DNA from: Candidatus Rifleibacteriota bacterium
GTDB taxonomy: Bacteria; UBP17; UBA6191; JACPRK01
Direction of reading: 5' to 3'
Assembly (NCBI GenBank): GCA_016213865.1
Contig: JACQZL010000125.1
Coordinates: 1 to 15,083 of the forward strand
DNA: 15,083 nt
Numbering within the stretch: position 1 is the stretch's first letter; each line of letters begins with the position of its first letter. The notes beneath the pieces are model-generated. The model did not search any database. It was not told the origin of the DNA and worked only from the letters and a program-made list of their open reading frames with translations. The position numbers and the translations under genes are program-made. Positions 1 to 5,953 of this stretch are shown here, in pieces.

Positions 1-172
1 CGCGTCCGAGGTCTTCCTGGATCGCGCGGTGGACTGTCCCGGAAGCGCCCGACCCGAGCCGGCCGGTGAGCCGATACCCGGGAATTGCGATCACTTCAAG
101 GAGCTTATCCGATCCTCTGCCCGCGCGCACGGCCTCGAACGCCGGGTCCACGTCAGGGGAACGGACAAAGTC
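1..172. other. Left-edge stretch, possible 3' remnant of a truncated gene
   Basis: No complete gene is visible. The plus-strand frame starting at base 2 is open from the window edge to 331. Its first 55 or so codons look more protein-like than the rest, including NCDHFKELIRSSARAHGLER followed by RVHVRGT. That faintly recalls the middle of thioredoxin-like [2Fe-2S] ferredoxins (Cys, then helix, then GL..RV). From about 170 the frame runs into the dispersed palindrome and becomes low-complexity repeat translation. It could be the end of a gene whose 3' part was replaced by the repeat, or a chance open frame in GC-rich DNA. I do not assign a function. Confidence 0.25.
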
Positions 173-240
173 GTCAGTCCCGCGATAGCGGGAATCCAGG
201 GGTCGCATCGATCCTGGACCCCCGCTTGCGCGGGGGTGAC
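173..240. repeat. Dispersed palindromic repeat
   Basis: Two 28-nt arms at 173-200 and 213-240 are inverted copies of each other with about six mismatches, separated by 12 nt. The left arm begins GTCAGTCCCGCGATAGCGGG; the right arm ends in GCGCGGGGGTGAC. This is the widespread family of intergenic palindromes that translate as TPAQAGVQ or SRDSGNPG in many GC-rich genomes. It could form a cruciform or RNA hairpin. No T-run follows it, so I do not call it a terminator. Confidence 0.8.
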
Positions 241-305
241 GAGACCGGGTTGCCGATGTCCTTCTCGAGGACTTTGCCGGAACCCTGGGGCACACGTCCC
301 TGGCG

Positions 306-334
306 TTGCCGTGGGCATCGGGGCAGGGTAAGCT
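306..334 (+). promoter_or_regulatory. Candidate promoter for the SLH-domain gene
   Basis: TTGCCG at 306-311 and TAAGCT at 329-334 are separated by 17 nt, giving a moderate sigma70-like match (4/6 and 3/6). Transcription would begin near 341, just before the 10-bp inverted repeat at 344-378. The boxes are weak and this remains a guess. Confidence 0.25.
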
Positions 335-343
335 GGGACGTCG

Positions 344-378
344 GAACCGCTGGTTTCCTGGGAGAGGCCCAGCGGTTC
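344..378 (+). promoter_or_regulatory. 10-bp inverted repeat in the leader of the SLH-domain gene
   Basis: GAACCGCTGG (344-353) and CCAGCGGTTC (369-378) are perfect inverted repeats with a 15-nt loop. The repeat ends 40 nt before the ATG at 419. In RNA it would be a stable hairpin close to the 5' end of the transcript; in DNA it could be a repressor site. There is no following T-run, so it is unlikely to be a terminator. Confidence 0.5.
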
Positions 379-418
379 ATCGGTGTTGCAGCGGTCGCGC
401 TGTCCGGGAGGTTGCCCC

Positions 419-1399
419 ATGACGAGACGGATCGGTGAAAGGGTGAGGCCGGGCCCTCGAGCTTCGGGCGGAGGCCTCCTGCTGGCACTGACGTTGCTTG
501 CCGGGATCGCGGCAGCCTCCGCCCAGGAGTCGACTGATACCCTCGCCGATGTGCCGTTCTCGGACCCGGATGCCACCTGCATCGCGGCCTCCATCATGGT
601 CAAGATCCTGCAACCCAGCGACGGCTGCTTTCACCCCGACAAGACCGTCAACCGCTACCAGTGGGCCGTGATCCTGGCGCGGCTCGGCGATGAGCTGAAA
701 GCCCCCGTGGCCACGCGCGGAGCCTTGCCCCTGGCTTCGGGAGAGGACTCGCTGGCCGGTCCGGTCCCGCCGGCCTCGGAGCTGCTTCCTCCGGACGTAC
801 CGAAGGACCACTGGGCCGCTCTCGCCGTGCGGGTCAGTGCGGCGAGAACAGGCTGGGACCTCCATCGACCCTTCGACGGGCAGGCGCTCCTGACGGAGGC
901 CCAGACAAGGGCGGATCTGACCAGCTTGCTCCGGCGTCTGGGTTCGACAGCCGGGGGGTTCCCGGAGACGTCAGACGGGCGTGCGCGCGTGACCCGGCGG
1001 CGACTGGCGCGACTCGGCATGGAGGCCTTGGGCCGGCGGCTCGGCCCCCTGGAAACGTACGTCGTCATGGCCAGCGACTGCCTGGCCCTCATGAACGTGA
1101 TGGTCGCGAAACTCGAGGATTCGAGTGCAGCCCCTGGTGGACCGACGACGCAGGCCCAGGCCACGTGGCAGGACGAGCTGCAGAACCTCGACAGCCGTCT
1201 CCTGGGGCTGGTGTCGGACAGCGAGCAACTGAGCCGGCTGGCGGCATTACACGAGCGGACCGCTTCCTCGGGAAACGCGCCCGATGCCCAGTACTCCAAG
1301 GACGTCGAGAACCTCGGGCTTCTGGTGGCCGAGTTCGGCGACGAGGTCAAGTTGCTGGGCGGCAAGCTGCAGAAACTGAAGCTGGCCGGCACGAGGTGA
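419..1399 (+). CDS. Secreted S-layer-homology (SLH) domain protein
   Basis: The product is 326 aa. I chose the ATG at 419 rather than one in frame at 383 because GGGAGG (406-411) lies 7 nt upstream and it places a signal peptide at the N-terminus: Arg-rich start, hydrophobic core at about residues 18-33, likely cut after ASA at 35. Two SLH-like repeats follow. One spans about 44-92 (DVPFSDPD...GCFHPDKTVNRYQWAVILARL) and one about 125-175 (DVPKDHWAALAV...EAQTRADLTSLLRRLG). SLH domains commonly hold proteins to cell-wall polymers or appear in outer-membrane-associated proteins. The C-terminal half (about 190-326) is helical and charged with no recognised domain; the last 80 residues may form coiled coil. 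Export and the SLH relationship are well supported; the partner and role are unknown. Nothing links it clearly to the ars genes downstream. Confidence 0.8.
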   Translation: MTRRIGERVRPGPRASGGGLLLALTLLAGIAAASAQESTDTLADVPFSDPDATCIAASIMVKILQPSDGCFHPDKTVNRYQWAVILARLGDELKAPVATRGALPLASGEDSLAGPVPPASELLPPDVPKDHWAALAVRVSAARTGWDLHRPFDGQALLTEAQTRADLTSLLRRLGSTAGGFPETSDGRARVTRRRLARLGMEALGRRLGPLETYVVMASDCLALMNVMVAKLEDSSAAPGGPTTQAQATWQDELQNLDSRLLGLVSDSEQLSRLAALHERTASSGNAPDAQYSKDVENLGLLVAEFGDEVKLLGGKLQKLKLAGTR

Positions 1400-1598
1400 C
1401 CCGACCCGGCTCCGGCAGTCAGTGCTCGTGGCGGAACGGGAGTGGCGGCGCGAACTCGAGTCAGCCAAAGGGTGCGTCGCGCCTCGCCACCTCGAACACC
1501 GCGGCACCAGTCATCCTCCCTGGATCTGGCCGCACCATTCACAACGTACGGGCGGGGCTGGCCAGGCTACCGACATGCTTCCGTCTGCTGGCGCAGAC
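1400..1598. other. Gene-free stretch upstream of the ars promoter
   Basis: The gap between the SLH-domain gene and acr3 is about 320 bp. Apart from the promoter (1599-1627) and the ribosome-binding site near 1704 it holds nothing I recognise: no T-run hairpin after 1399 and no convincing small gene. Short frames in it lack ribosome-binding sites. Confidence 0.6.
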
Positions 1599-1629
1599 TT
1601 GACAATATGACCACGTTACCATACGATTG
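1599..1629 (+). promoter_or_regulatory. Promoter and candidate ArsR operator upstream of acr3
   Basis: TTGACA at 1599-1604 and TACGAT at 1622-1627 have 17-nt spacing, an excellent sigma70-type promoter in an otherwise GC-rich region. Transcription would begin near 1634, giving a leader of about 85 nt. An interrupted dyad CAAT (1602-1605) / ATTG (1626-1629) spans the promoter. The segment CCATACGATTG (1619-1629) over the -10 box matches GCATACACTTG at the arsR promoter in 9 of 11 positions. ArsR proteins repress by binding such promoter-overlapping sites and let go when they bind As(III), so this shared segment is a good operator candidate. Binding is inferred. Confidence 0.7.
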
Positions 1630-1718
1630 AGGACGCTTTGGAGTGGAGTCTTTGTCCGCCCCGCCGAGGCCGCCCGGCCTTTCGCCGTGCGGTCCTTCTT
1701 CTCGGAGGTTGACCAGAG

Positions 1719-2813
1719 ATGTCGCAGCAAGAAGCTGGCGTTGCCGGCAAGCTATCGTTCCTGGACCGGTATCTGACCCTGTGGATTTTCCTCGCGATGG
1801 GGGTAGGCGTGGGCGTGGGGTATCTCGTGCCCGGGGTGGTCTCCTTGATCGAGAGGATGAGCCTTGGGACGACGTCGATTCCGATCGCCGCCGGACTGAT
1901 CCTGATGATGTATCCACCTCTGGCCAAGGTCCGCTACGAAGAACTGGGCAAGGTCCTCCGCAACACCCGGGTGCTGGGATTGTCGCTGGCGCAGAACTGG
2001 ATCGTGGGGCCCATCCTGATGTTCGTGCTGGCTGTCATCTTCCTGCGCGACAAGCCGGAGTACATGGTCGGTCTGTTCATGATCGGCCTCGCGCGGTGCA
2101 TCGCCATGGTCATCGTCTGGAACGAGCTGGCCGGGGGCGACACCGAGTACTGCGCCGGGCTGGTGGCCTTCAACTCGATCTTCCAGGTGCTCTTCTTCTC
2201 GGTCTACGCCTGGGTCTTCATCACGATCCTCCCTGGCTGGCTGGGGCTCTCGGGGGCGGTGGTGAACATCACCATCGGGCAGATCGCCCAGAGCGTTTTC
2301 ATTTACCTGGGGATCCCGTTCCTGGCGGGTCTCATCACTCGGTTGCTCCTGAGAGGCGCCAAGGGAGACCACTGGTATCACAACCAGTTCATTCCCAAGA
2401 TCAGCCCGATCACGCTCGTCGCGTTGTTGTTCACGATCGTCGTGATGTTCAGCATCAAGGGCGAGAAGATCGTGCAACTACCCTTCGACGTGGTCCGCAT
2501 CGCCATCCCGCTGCTCCTCTACTTCGTGGTGATGTTCCTCGCCTCCTTCTGGTTCAGCGGCAAGGCCGGCGCGAGCTACGGCCAGTCGGCCCCGCTGTCG
2601 TTCACGGCCGCCTCGAACAATTTCGAGCTGGCCATCGCCGTCGCGGTGGCGACCTTCGGCATCCATCACGGGGCGGCCTTTGCCGCGGTCATAGGCCCCC
2701 TCGTCGAGGTGCCGGCGCTGATCGGCCTGGTGAACGTCTCGCTCTGGATCCGGCGGAGGTACTTTCAAGGCGCAACCTGCTGCGGCGCGCAGGCGAGTGC
2801 GCAGGAAGCCTGA
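1719..2813 (+). CDS. acr3: ACR3-family arsenite efflux permease
   Basis: The 364-aa inner-membrane protein is a normal length for the bacterial ACR3 family (bile/arsenite/riboflavin transporter fold, about ten membrane helices). It exports As(III), and sometimes Sb(III), driven by the proton gradient. Family hallmarks are visible: [15 protein letters not shown] (62-76), [19 protein letters not shown] with Cys127 (123-141), and [15 protein letters not shown] with Glu303 (295-309). Those two residues fall where the essential Cys129 and Glu305 of the Alkaliphilus ACR3 lie. [13 protein letters not shown] (326-338) is also typical. The ATG has GGAGG at 1704-1708, 10 nt upstream. A short hydrophilic tail contains a Cys-Cys pair (354-355), which could touch As(III) but may be incidental. 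arsR follows 98 bp downstream on the same strand with its own promoter; having the permease first is less usual than arsR first. Databases often label this gene arsB, although it is unrelated to the classical ArsB family. Confidence 0.95.
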   Translation: MSQQEAGVAGKLSFLDRYLTLWIFLAMGVGVGVGYLVPGVVSLIERMSLGTTSIPIAAGLILMMYPPLAKVRYEELGKVLRNTRVLGLSLAQNWIVGPILMFVLAVIFLRDKPEYMVGLFMIGLARCIAMVIVWNELAGGDTEYCAGLVAFNSIFQVLFFSVYAWVFITILPGWLGLSGAVVNITIGQIAQSVFIYLGIPFLAGLITRLLLRGAKGDHWYHNQFIPKISPITLVALLFTIVVMFSIKGEKIVQLPFDVVRIAIPLLLYFVVMFLASFWFSGKAGASYGQSAPLSFTAASNNFELAIAVAVATFGIHHGAAFAAVIGPLVEVPALIGLVNVSLWIRRRYFQGATCCGAQASAQEA

Positions 2814-2875
2814 TATCACCGGACTGCACCGGACAATCGAGCGCCGGCTCTCAGGACCCATCACGAACAGATTCG

Positions 2876-2911
2876 TTGACGCAATGGCCATATGGGCATA
2901 CACTTGCAGCC
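2876..2911 (+). promoter_or_regulatory. arsR promoter, probably giving a leaderless transcript, with candidate ArsR site
   Basis: TTGACG (2876-2881) and TACACT (2899-2904) are separated by 17 nt. A normal start site 7-8 nt after the -10 box falls at 2911-2912, on or next to the ATG at 2912. No Shine-Dalgarno sequence precedes the ATG (CACTTGCAGCC), which fits leaderless translation. The spacer contains the perfect palindrome CCATATGG (2888-2895), and GCATACACTTG (2896-2906) repeats the motif over the -10 of the acr3 promoter. Autorepression by ArsR is likely from family behaviour. Confidence 0.65.
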
Positions 2912-3205
2912 ATGGATGAACTTGCCCTCTTGAAGCAGCAGGCTGCCGTGTTCAAGGCGCTGTCCAATGTCGCTCGCCTGCGAATCGTCGTGCAGCTCAG
3001 TCGCGGCGAGCAGACGGTCACTCAACTCACCAAGATGTCGGGCCTGGACCAGTCGACGGTTTCCAAGCACCTGTCCGTGCTGAGATCGCAAGGGATTGTG
3101 GACGACACCAGGCATGGCAACAATGTCTATTACCGGCTGACGATGCCGTGCGTGATGGACTTCTTCGGCTGCGCACGCCAGGTGATCGACGAGCGTCGGG
3201 GATAG
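2912..3205 (+). CDS. arsR: ArsR/SmtB-family metalloregulator
   Basis: The 97-aa protein has the normal length and fold of ArsR/SmtB winged-helix repressors. It has an N-terminal dimer helix (ELALLKQQAAVFKALSNVAR), a helix-turn-helix (TVTQLTKMSGLDQSTVSKHL) and a wing (GIVDDTRHGNNVYYRLT). The classical ELCVCDL As(III) site is absent: TVTQL stands in its place. Instead two cysteines lie near the C-terminus in MPCVMDFFGCARQ, seven residues apart, a layout resembling regulators that sense As(III) through C-terminal cysteines. By position it should control acr3 and itself. I chose ATG 2912 because it begins exactly at the conserved region; the open frame upstream overlaps acr3 in another frame and is a shadow. 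No ribosome-binding site is seen. Assignment to the family is firm; the inducer (arsenite, possibly antimonite) is inferred from the neighbour. Confidence 0.93.
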   Translation: MDELALLKQQAAVFKALSNVARLRIVVQLSRGEQTVTQLTKMSGLDQSTVSKHLSVLRSQGIVDDTRHGNNVYYRLTMPCVMDFFGCARQVIDERRG

Positions 3206-3407
3206 GGCACCTACCAACTCGAGGCCACTTTCCAGACGGTCTATTCTGTCACCCAAGCGAAGCGTGACACCGTATTGAGGTTCAGCAACGGAAGGCCGCC
3301 GATGCCCGTGCGCTCGCTGCCTCGAGGGGCTCGCATGGTGGAAAGAGAATCCCTGGGGCCCTTTCTAGCTGGAAGCACGGCCGGCGGGCCCGTGGGCTGC
3401 CGGGGTA

Positions 3408-3413
3408 TACTGC
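3408..3413 (+). promoter_or_regulatory. Possible -10 box upstream of the lipoprotein gene
   Basis: TATACT at 3408-3413 stands out in a very GC-rich stretch and would start transcription near 3420, about 50 nt before the GTG at 3472. No acceptable -35 box is seen at 17 nt upstream (GGCGGG), so it would need an activator or another sigma factor. The rest of 3206-3471 holds nothing else I can support beyond a short inverted repeat. Confidence 0.3.
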
Positions 3414-3471
3414 GGCCGGGTCAGGTCTGTCGCAGGCCGCTCGGCCGCGACGCGGACGAGAGGAGAATACT

Positions 3472-4011
3472 GTGAACCCGGCTGACAACGGCACTGGACG
3501 ACGGCTCTCCTGGGTGGGCCTTGCCGCGCTGGCAGGTGCGGTGCTCCTGAGTTCCGGCTGCCTCGGGGGCAAGCCGCAAGCCCTGCCCAAGACAGGCGAA
3601 GTCTCGGCAGCCAATCCCGTCAAGCCCGCGCGGGTCGTTTCCACGAACGACCCGGCGGCCGCGGACGCTTCGATTGGTACCACCGCCGCGGCGGGGGCCC
3701 AACGGCTGGTGCCCGAGGGCCCGGCGAAGGCGCTCGAGGCGGCCGGGCGGGCCGAGCGAACGGCTCGCATGGAACTGGACAACATCGGGCAGCGGTGCAG
3801 CCAGCTCCAGGTGACGATCGATACCGCCCTGCACGAGAACCCTCCCAACAAGGAGGAGGCTGCGAACCTTCAGCGCGAGCTCGCGGAGCTCAAGTCGCAG
3901 CTCGAAGCGGCCGGGCAGAGGCTGGCTGCGGCCCAGGCCGAGACGGCGCGGCTGAAGGGTGAGCTACAGAAGCTCCCGGGTGGCGGCACCCTGGGCACGA
4001 GCCCGAAGTGA
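3472..4011 (+). CDS. Coiled-coil lipoprotein of unknown function
   Basis: The 179-aa product starts at GTG 3472, with AGGAG at 3461-3465 and 6-nt spacing. The N-terminus is a lipoprotein signal: RR at 10-11, hydrophobic residues 14-27, then LLSSGC with Cys30 as the likely lipidated residue. The -3 Ser is acceptable but not the usual Leu. A flexible Ala/Pro/Thr-rich stretch (31-82) leads to a long charged helix (about 84-167) with heptad-like Leu spacing (LQRELAELKSQLEAAGQRLA), so a coiled coil is expected. The mature protein is probably membrane-anchored and faces the periplasm, perhaps as a spacer or envelope tether. I do not recognise a family. It follows arsR by 266 bp and is probably transcribed separately. 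Confidence 0.75.
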   Translation: MNPADNGTGRRLSWVGLAALAGAVLLSSGCLGGKPQALPKTGEVSAANPVKPARVVSTNDPAAADASIGTTAAAGAQRLVPEGPAKALEAAGRAERTARMELDNIGQRCSQLQVTIDTALHENPPNKEEAANLQRELAELKSQLEAAGQRLAAAQAETARLKGELQKLPGGGTLGTSPK

Positions 4012-4322
4012 ACTCTCTGCCTCACCGCCCGTCGAGGTGCTCACTGGACGGGGCAAACGTCGTGACGCGACCCGCTGGCTCGCCGGGCTGGAAGGCGTAC
4101 TCCTGTCCGCTACTTCAGTGGTATGGGGGTCAACAACTGCAACTGGCCTCCTGAGTGGCGGTGCGCGGGTCTTGCCCGGCCTGCGCCGGCCAAGATCCGG
4201 CGGGGACGCCGGCCCTACTGCCCTCGCGTGGCTCGACCCCCTCCCCACCCTCCCCCTCCGGGGGAGGGCAAGGGTGGGGGGAATTCGGGCTTGTCCGCGG
4301 GACGGCCCCGAGGATCCGAGTC
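4012..4322. other. Gene-free region between convergent genes
   Basis: About 310 bp separate the lipoprotein gene (plus) from the membrane-protein gene (minus). The main content is the GC-rich palindrome at about 4237-4281. Short open frames here translate as repeat-type sequence (LPTLPLRGRARVGG) and have no ribosome-binding sites. No other feature is seen. Confidence 0.6.
4237..4281. repeat. GC-rich palindromic repeat, possibly a two-way terminator
   Basis: CCCCACCCT at about 4243-4251 pairs with AGGGTGGGG on the right, and CCCCCTCC with GGGGGAGGG in the centre, giving a long imperfect hairpin. This is a common dispersed intergenic element of GC-rich bacteria (translations such as LPTLPLRGRARVGG). 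It sits between convergent genes, where such hairpins may end transcription from both sides, but no T-run is present on either strand. Confidence 0.7.
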
Positions 4323-4835
4323 TCAGGGACGCGGCGGTAGGTCGTGGGACCTCCCGCGAGCGTTTCGGATGAGCGAGACCACGAAGAGCGAGACGGCCAG
4401 GGCCGGCAGCGTCGCGACGGTCAGGTTGGTTTCGGACAGGTACTCCAGACAGTTGCAGGTGCGGTGCCAGGGGTACCAGAGCGGCAGGATCATCCCGAGC
4501 CAGAGCACGGTCGCCAGGCGGGTCGTCTCGTGCAGGACCCAGAGCGAGAGTCGGGACAGGAACCTGCGTTCGAGCTGGACATACGTGAGCACCGCCGCGG
4601 GCAAGACCAGCCACCACGACCACCAGAGCCAGTCCGAGGCGTGAAAGACCAGTTCCGCCGCCGCGGATCTCGGAATCGCGACCGTGCGATCCAGACAGAC
4701 ACGGAACACCACCAGGTGCAGCCCCAAGCCCGCGACGAGAATCCAACGCAGCTCCGCCAGCGCCGCCTCGCGATGAGTCTGGAGGGAGCCTGCCGGCAGG
4801 TCCGGCTTGATACCTGTGTCGGTCAAAGGTCCCAT
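4323..4835 (-). CDS. Unrecognised four-helix membrane protein
   Basis: The 170-aa protein has four likely membrane helices: about 30-48, 68-87 (WLWWSWWLVLPAAVLTYVQL), 105-121 and 138-156. A positively charged loop (QLERRFLSRLS) lies between helices 2 and 3, and a small CNC motif (127-129) follows WYPWHRT. I chose the ATG at 4835 because it overlaps the stop of the upstream gene as TGATG, the usual sign of translational coupling; the open frame upstream of it is antisense-like low-quality sequence. I recognise no family. Together with the gene before it, it probably forms a small membrane complex. The frame ends in Pro/Arg-rich residues 310 bp from the convergent lipoprotein gene. Confidence 0.7.
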   Translation of the reverse strand: MGPLTDTGIKPDLPAGSLQTHREAALAELRWILVAGLGLHLVVFRVCLDRTVAIPRSAAAELVFHASDWLWWSWWLVLPAAVLTYVQLERRFLSRLSLWVLHETTRLATVLWLGMILPLWYPWHRTCNCLEYLSETNLTVATLPALAVSLFVVSLIRNARGRSHDLPPRP

Positions 4836-5248
4836 CAGAAGCTGGCCAGGACGAGAACGAGCGGCACGTTCAGGGCGAGGGCGAACGCCGTCGAGATCAC
4901 GACCACGACCCTGCCGCAAGCCAGGAGAGGGCCTCGGGACAACCGGCAGAGGCAGAGACGTTCCACAAGACCGTAGCCCACGATCGCCGCCGCGAGCGGC
5001 CAGAGGCCCAGAGTTGCCAGGTGTTCTCCGAGGGTGACGAAACCGATCACGGGGAGCGCAAGGCAGGCCGGCACCCCGAGGCTCCCTTCGCTCAGGAGCT
5101 CCGCGTGCGGGTGGCTTCCCGCGAAAATGAAGACCAGAGCAAGGCCCACGAAGAGCCTCCACCGAAGCCCCGAGAGGGCGGAGAGCCGAAGCTCTTCGGC
5201 CAGGTCGCGGACGGTCGAGACGCTCCCGGATAGTGCGGGACTCTGCAC
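4835..5248 (-). CDS. Unrecognised small membrane protein, coupled to the next gene
   Basis: The 137-aa protein begins at GTG 5248, the first start after an in-frame stop. No clear ribosome-binding site is visible, so the start is uncertain. After a charged N-terminus (VRDLAEELRLSALSGLRWR) there are three or four membrane helices: 31-44, 58-76, 80-98 and 112-135 (VVVVISTAFALALNVPLVLV). Cysteines cluster at 99-111 (CLCRLSRGPLLAC). Its TGA shares one base with the ATG of the following gene, so the two products are likely made in equal amounts and work together. I recognise no family. Its promoter should lie in the repeat-rich region upstream (above 5249). Confidence 0.65.
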   Translation of the reverse strand: MQSPALSGSVSTVRDLAEELRLSALSGLRWRLFVGLALVFIFAGSHPHAELLSEGSLGVPACLALPVIGFVTLGEHLATLGLWPLAAAIVGYGLVERLCLCRLSRGPLLACGRVVVVISTAFALALNVPLVLVLASF

Positions 5249-5436
5249 GGTGATTCAGCCCACGGTGTCCACGGAGCTCAGTCTAGCAGCAGTGTGCCTG
5301 GCAGACAGGTCGGATGGGTGCAGCGGGAGCGACGCTAACTCATGGGGAGATCAGGATCCGTTCGTGCTGAGCCGGAGGCTCGTTTACGAACCTCCGAGTC
5401 GAAGCACAGCTCGCAGAGCCAGTTCTCCCGCCCCCC

Positions 5437-5488
5437 CTTCGACAGGCTCAGGACATGCCTTCGACAGGCTCAGGACATGCCTTCGACA
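5437..5488. repeat. 22-bp tandem repeat (two full copies plus 8 bp)
   Basis: Two identical 22-bp units, 5437-5458 and 5459-5480, each begin CTTCGACAGGCTCAGG and end ACATGC. A third copy starts at 5481 and diverges after CTTCGACA. The reverse complement contains CCTGAGCCTGTCGAAG, a core seen in dispersed repeats of many GC-rich bacteria. The perfect identity suggests recent duplication or slippage. Confidence 0.9.
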
Positions 5489-5530
5489 CGCCTCGCTACG
5501 CTCGGCGGCTCAGACCGTATGGCGGCCCCC

Positions 5531-5612
5531 TCCGTCCGTCCTTCGAGATGCGCTCCTGACCCTGAGGAGCTCTGGTCAGCTCCTGCGGAGCGCTCCTCAG
5601 GACGAACGGAGG
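5531..5612. repeat. Imperfect palindromic repeat element
   Basis: The segment begins TCCGTCCGTCCTTCGAG and ends CTCAGGACGAACGGA, which are roughly inverted copies of each other. An inner inverted pair, CTGACC (5556-5561) and GGTCAG (5574-5579), flanks a central GAGCTC. It belongs to the same broad type of dispersed sequence as the 22-bp tandem repeat (CTTCGAG / CTCAGGA cores). No coding or terminator role is evident. Confidence 0.6.
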
Positions 5613-5668
5613 AGGAAGACGCCGCGGCACCGGTCAAGTCCGACCTCACTGGCCGCACAGTCCGCGAC

Positions 5669-5736
5669 GTAGGGGCGGGGCTTGTCCCCGCCCGCAAGGT
5701 GCGCCCAGAGCGGGCGGGGACGAGCCCCGCCCCTAC
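5669..5736. repeat. Long GC-rich inverted repeat
   Basis: Arms of 27 nt at 5669-5695 and 5710-5736 are complementary at all but one position, which can pair G-U in RNA. The loop is 14 nt. The outer ends are GTAGGGGCGGGG and CCCCGCCCCTAC. Its translation (GAGLVPAR ... RAGTSPAPTS) is a familiar annotation artefact of a dispersed repeat found in many genomes. Such a perfect stem would form a very strong RNA hairpin or cruciform. Confidence 0.92.
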
Positions 5737-5953
5737 CTCCTCCCGAGCGAAGTGTGCGGATAATCCACACCGGAATGGTCGGTGCCCCATTTCTCTGCGT
5801 CGCTCCCGGTGCAGCCGGGCCCACCTTTCTCGGGAGCGGCCCCGCGCGCAGCACCAGGCGCTCCTCACGCGCCGGCGCAGCAGCAGGTCGGCGAGGAGGT
5901 CCTCCCGGGGGCAGTCGGGCCTGGGCAACCCGCCGGGAGAGAGGCTCCGGCCG

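Larger units (their letters stand above)
5249..5953. other. Gene-free region filled with dispersed repeats
   Basis: This 700-bp gap between two minus-strand genes contains no supported gene. Open frames through it translate as known repeat products (FDRLRT, VGAGLVPAR, AGTSPAPTS) and lack family similarity. It holds the tandem repeat, the imperfect palindrome and the long inverted repeat listed separately. A further 8-bp inverted repeat, CGCTCCCG (5801-5808) / CGGGAGCG (5831-5838), lies downstream of the MBL gene's stop but has no T-run. The promoter of the 5248 gene must be near 5249-5330; I see no clear one. Confidence 0.6.

Noticed and set aside
1643..3205. Long frame (520 codons) running through acr3 and ending in arsR
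   Set aside because: The first 420 codons are an out-of-frame reading of acr3; only the arsR part from 2912 is real, supported by its own promoter.
3247..3269. Inverted repeat TGTCAC / GTGACA after arsR as a terminator
   Set aside because: The stem is only 6 bp with an 11-nt loop and no T-run follows; it could arise by chance.
5437..5488. CRISPR array
   Set aside because: The 22-bp units are directly adjacent with no spacers and match a known dispersed-repeat core; no cas genes are present.
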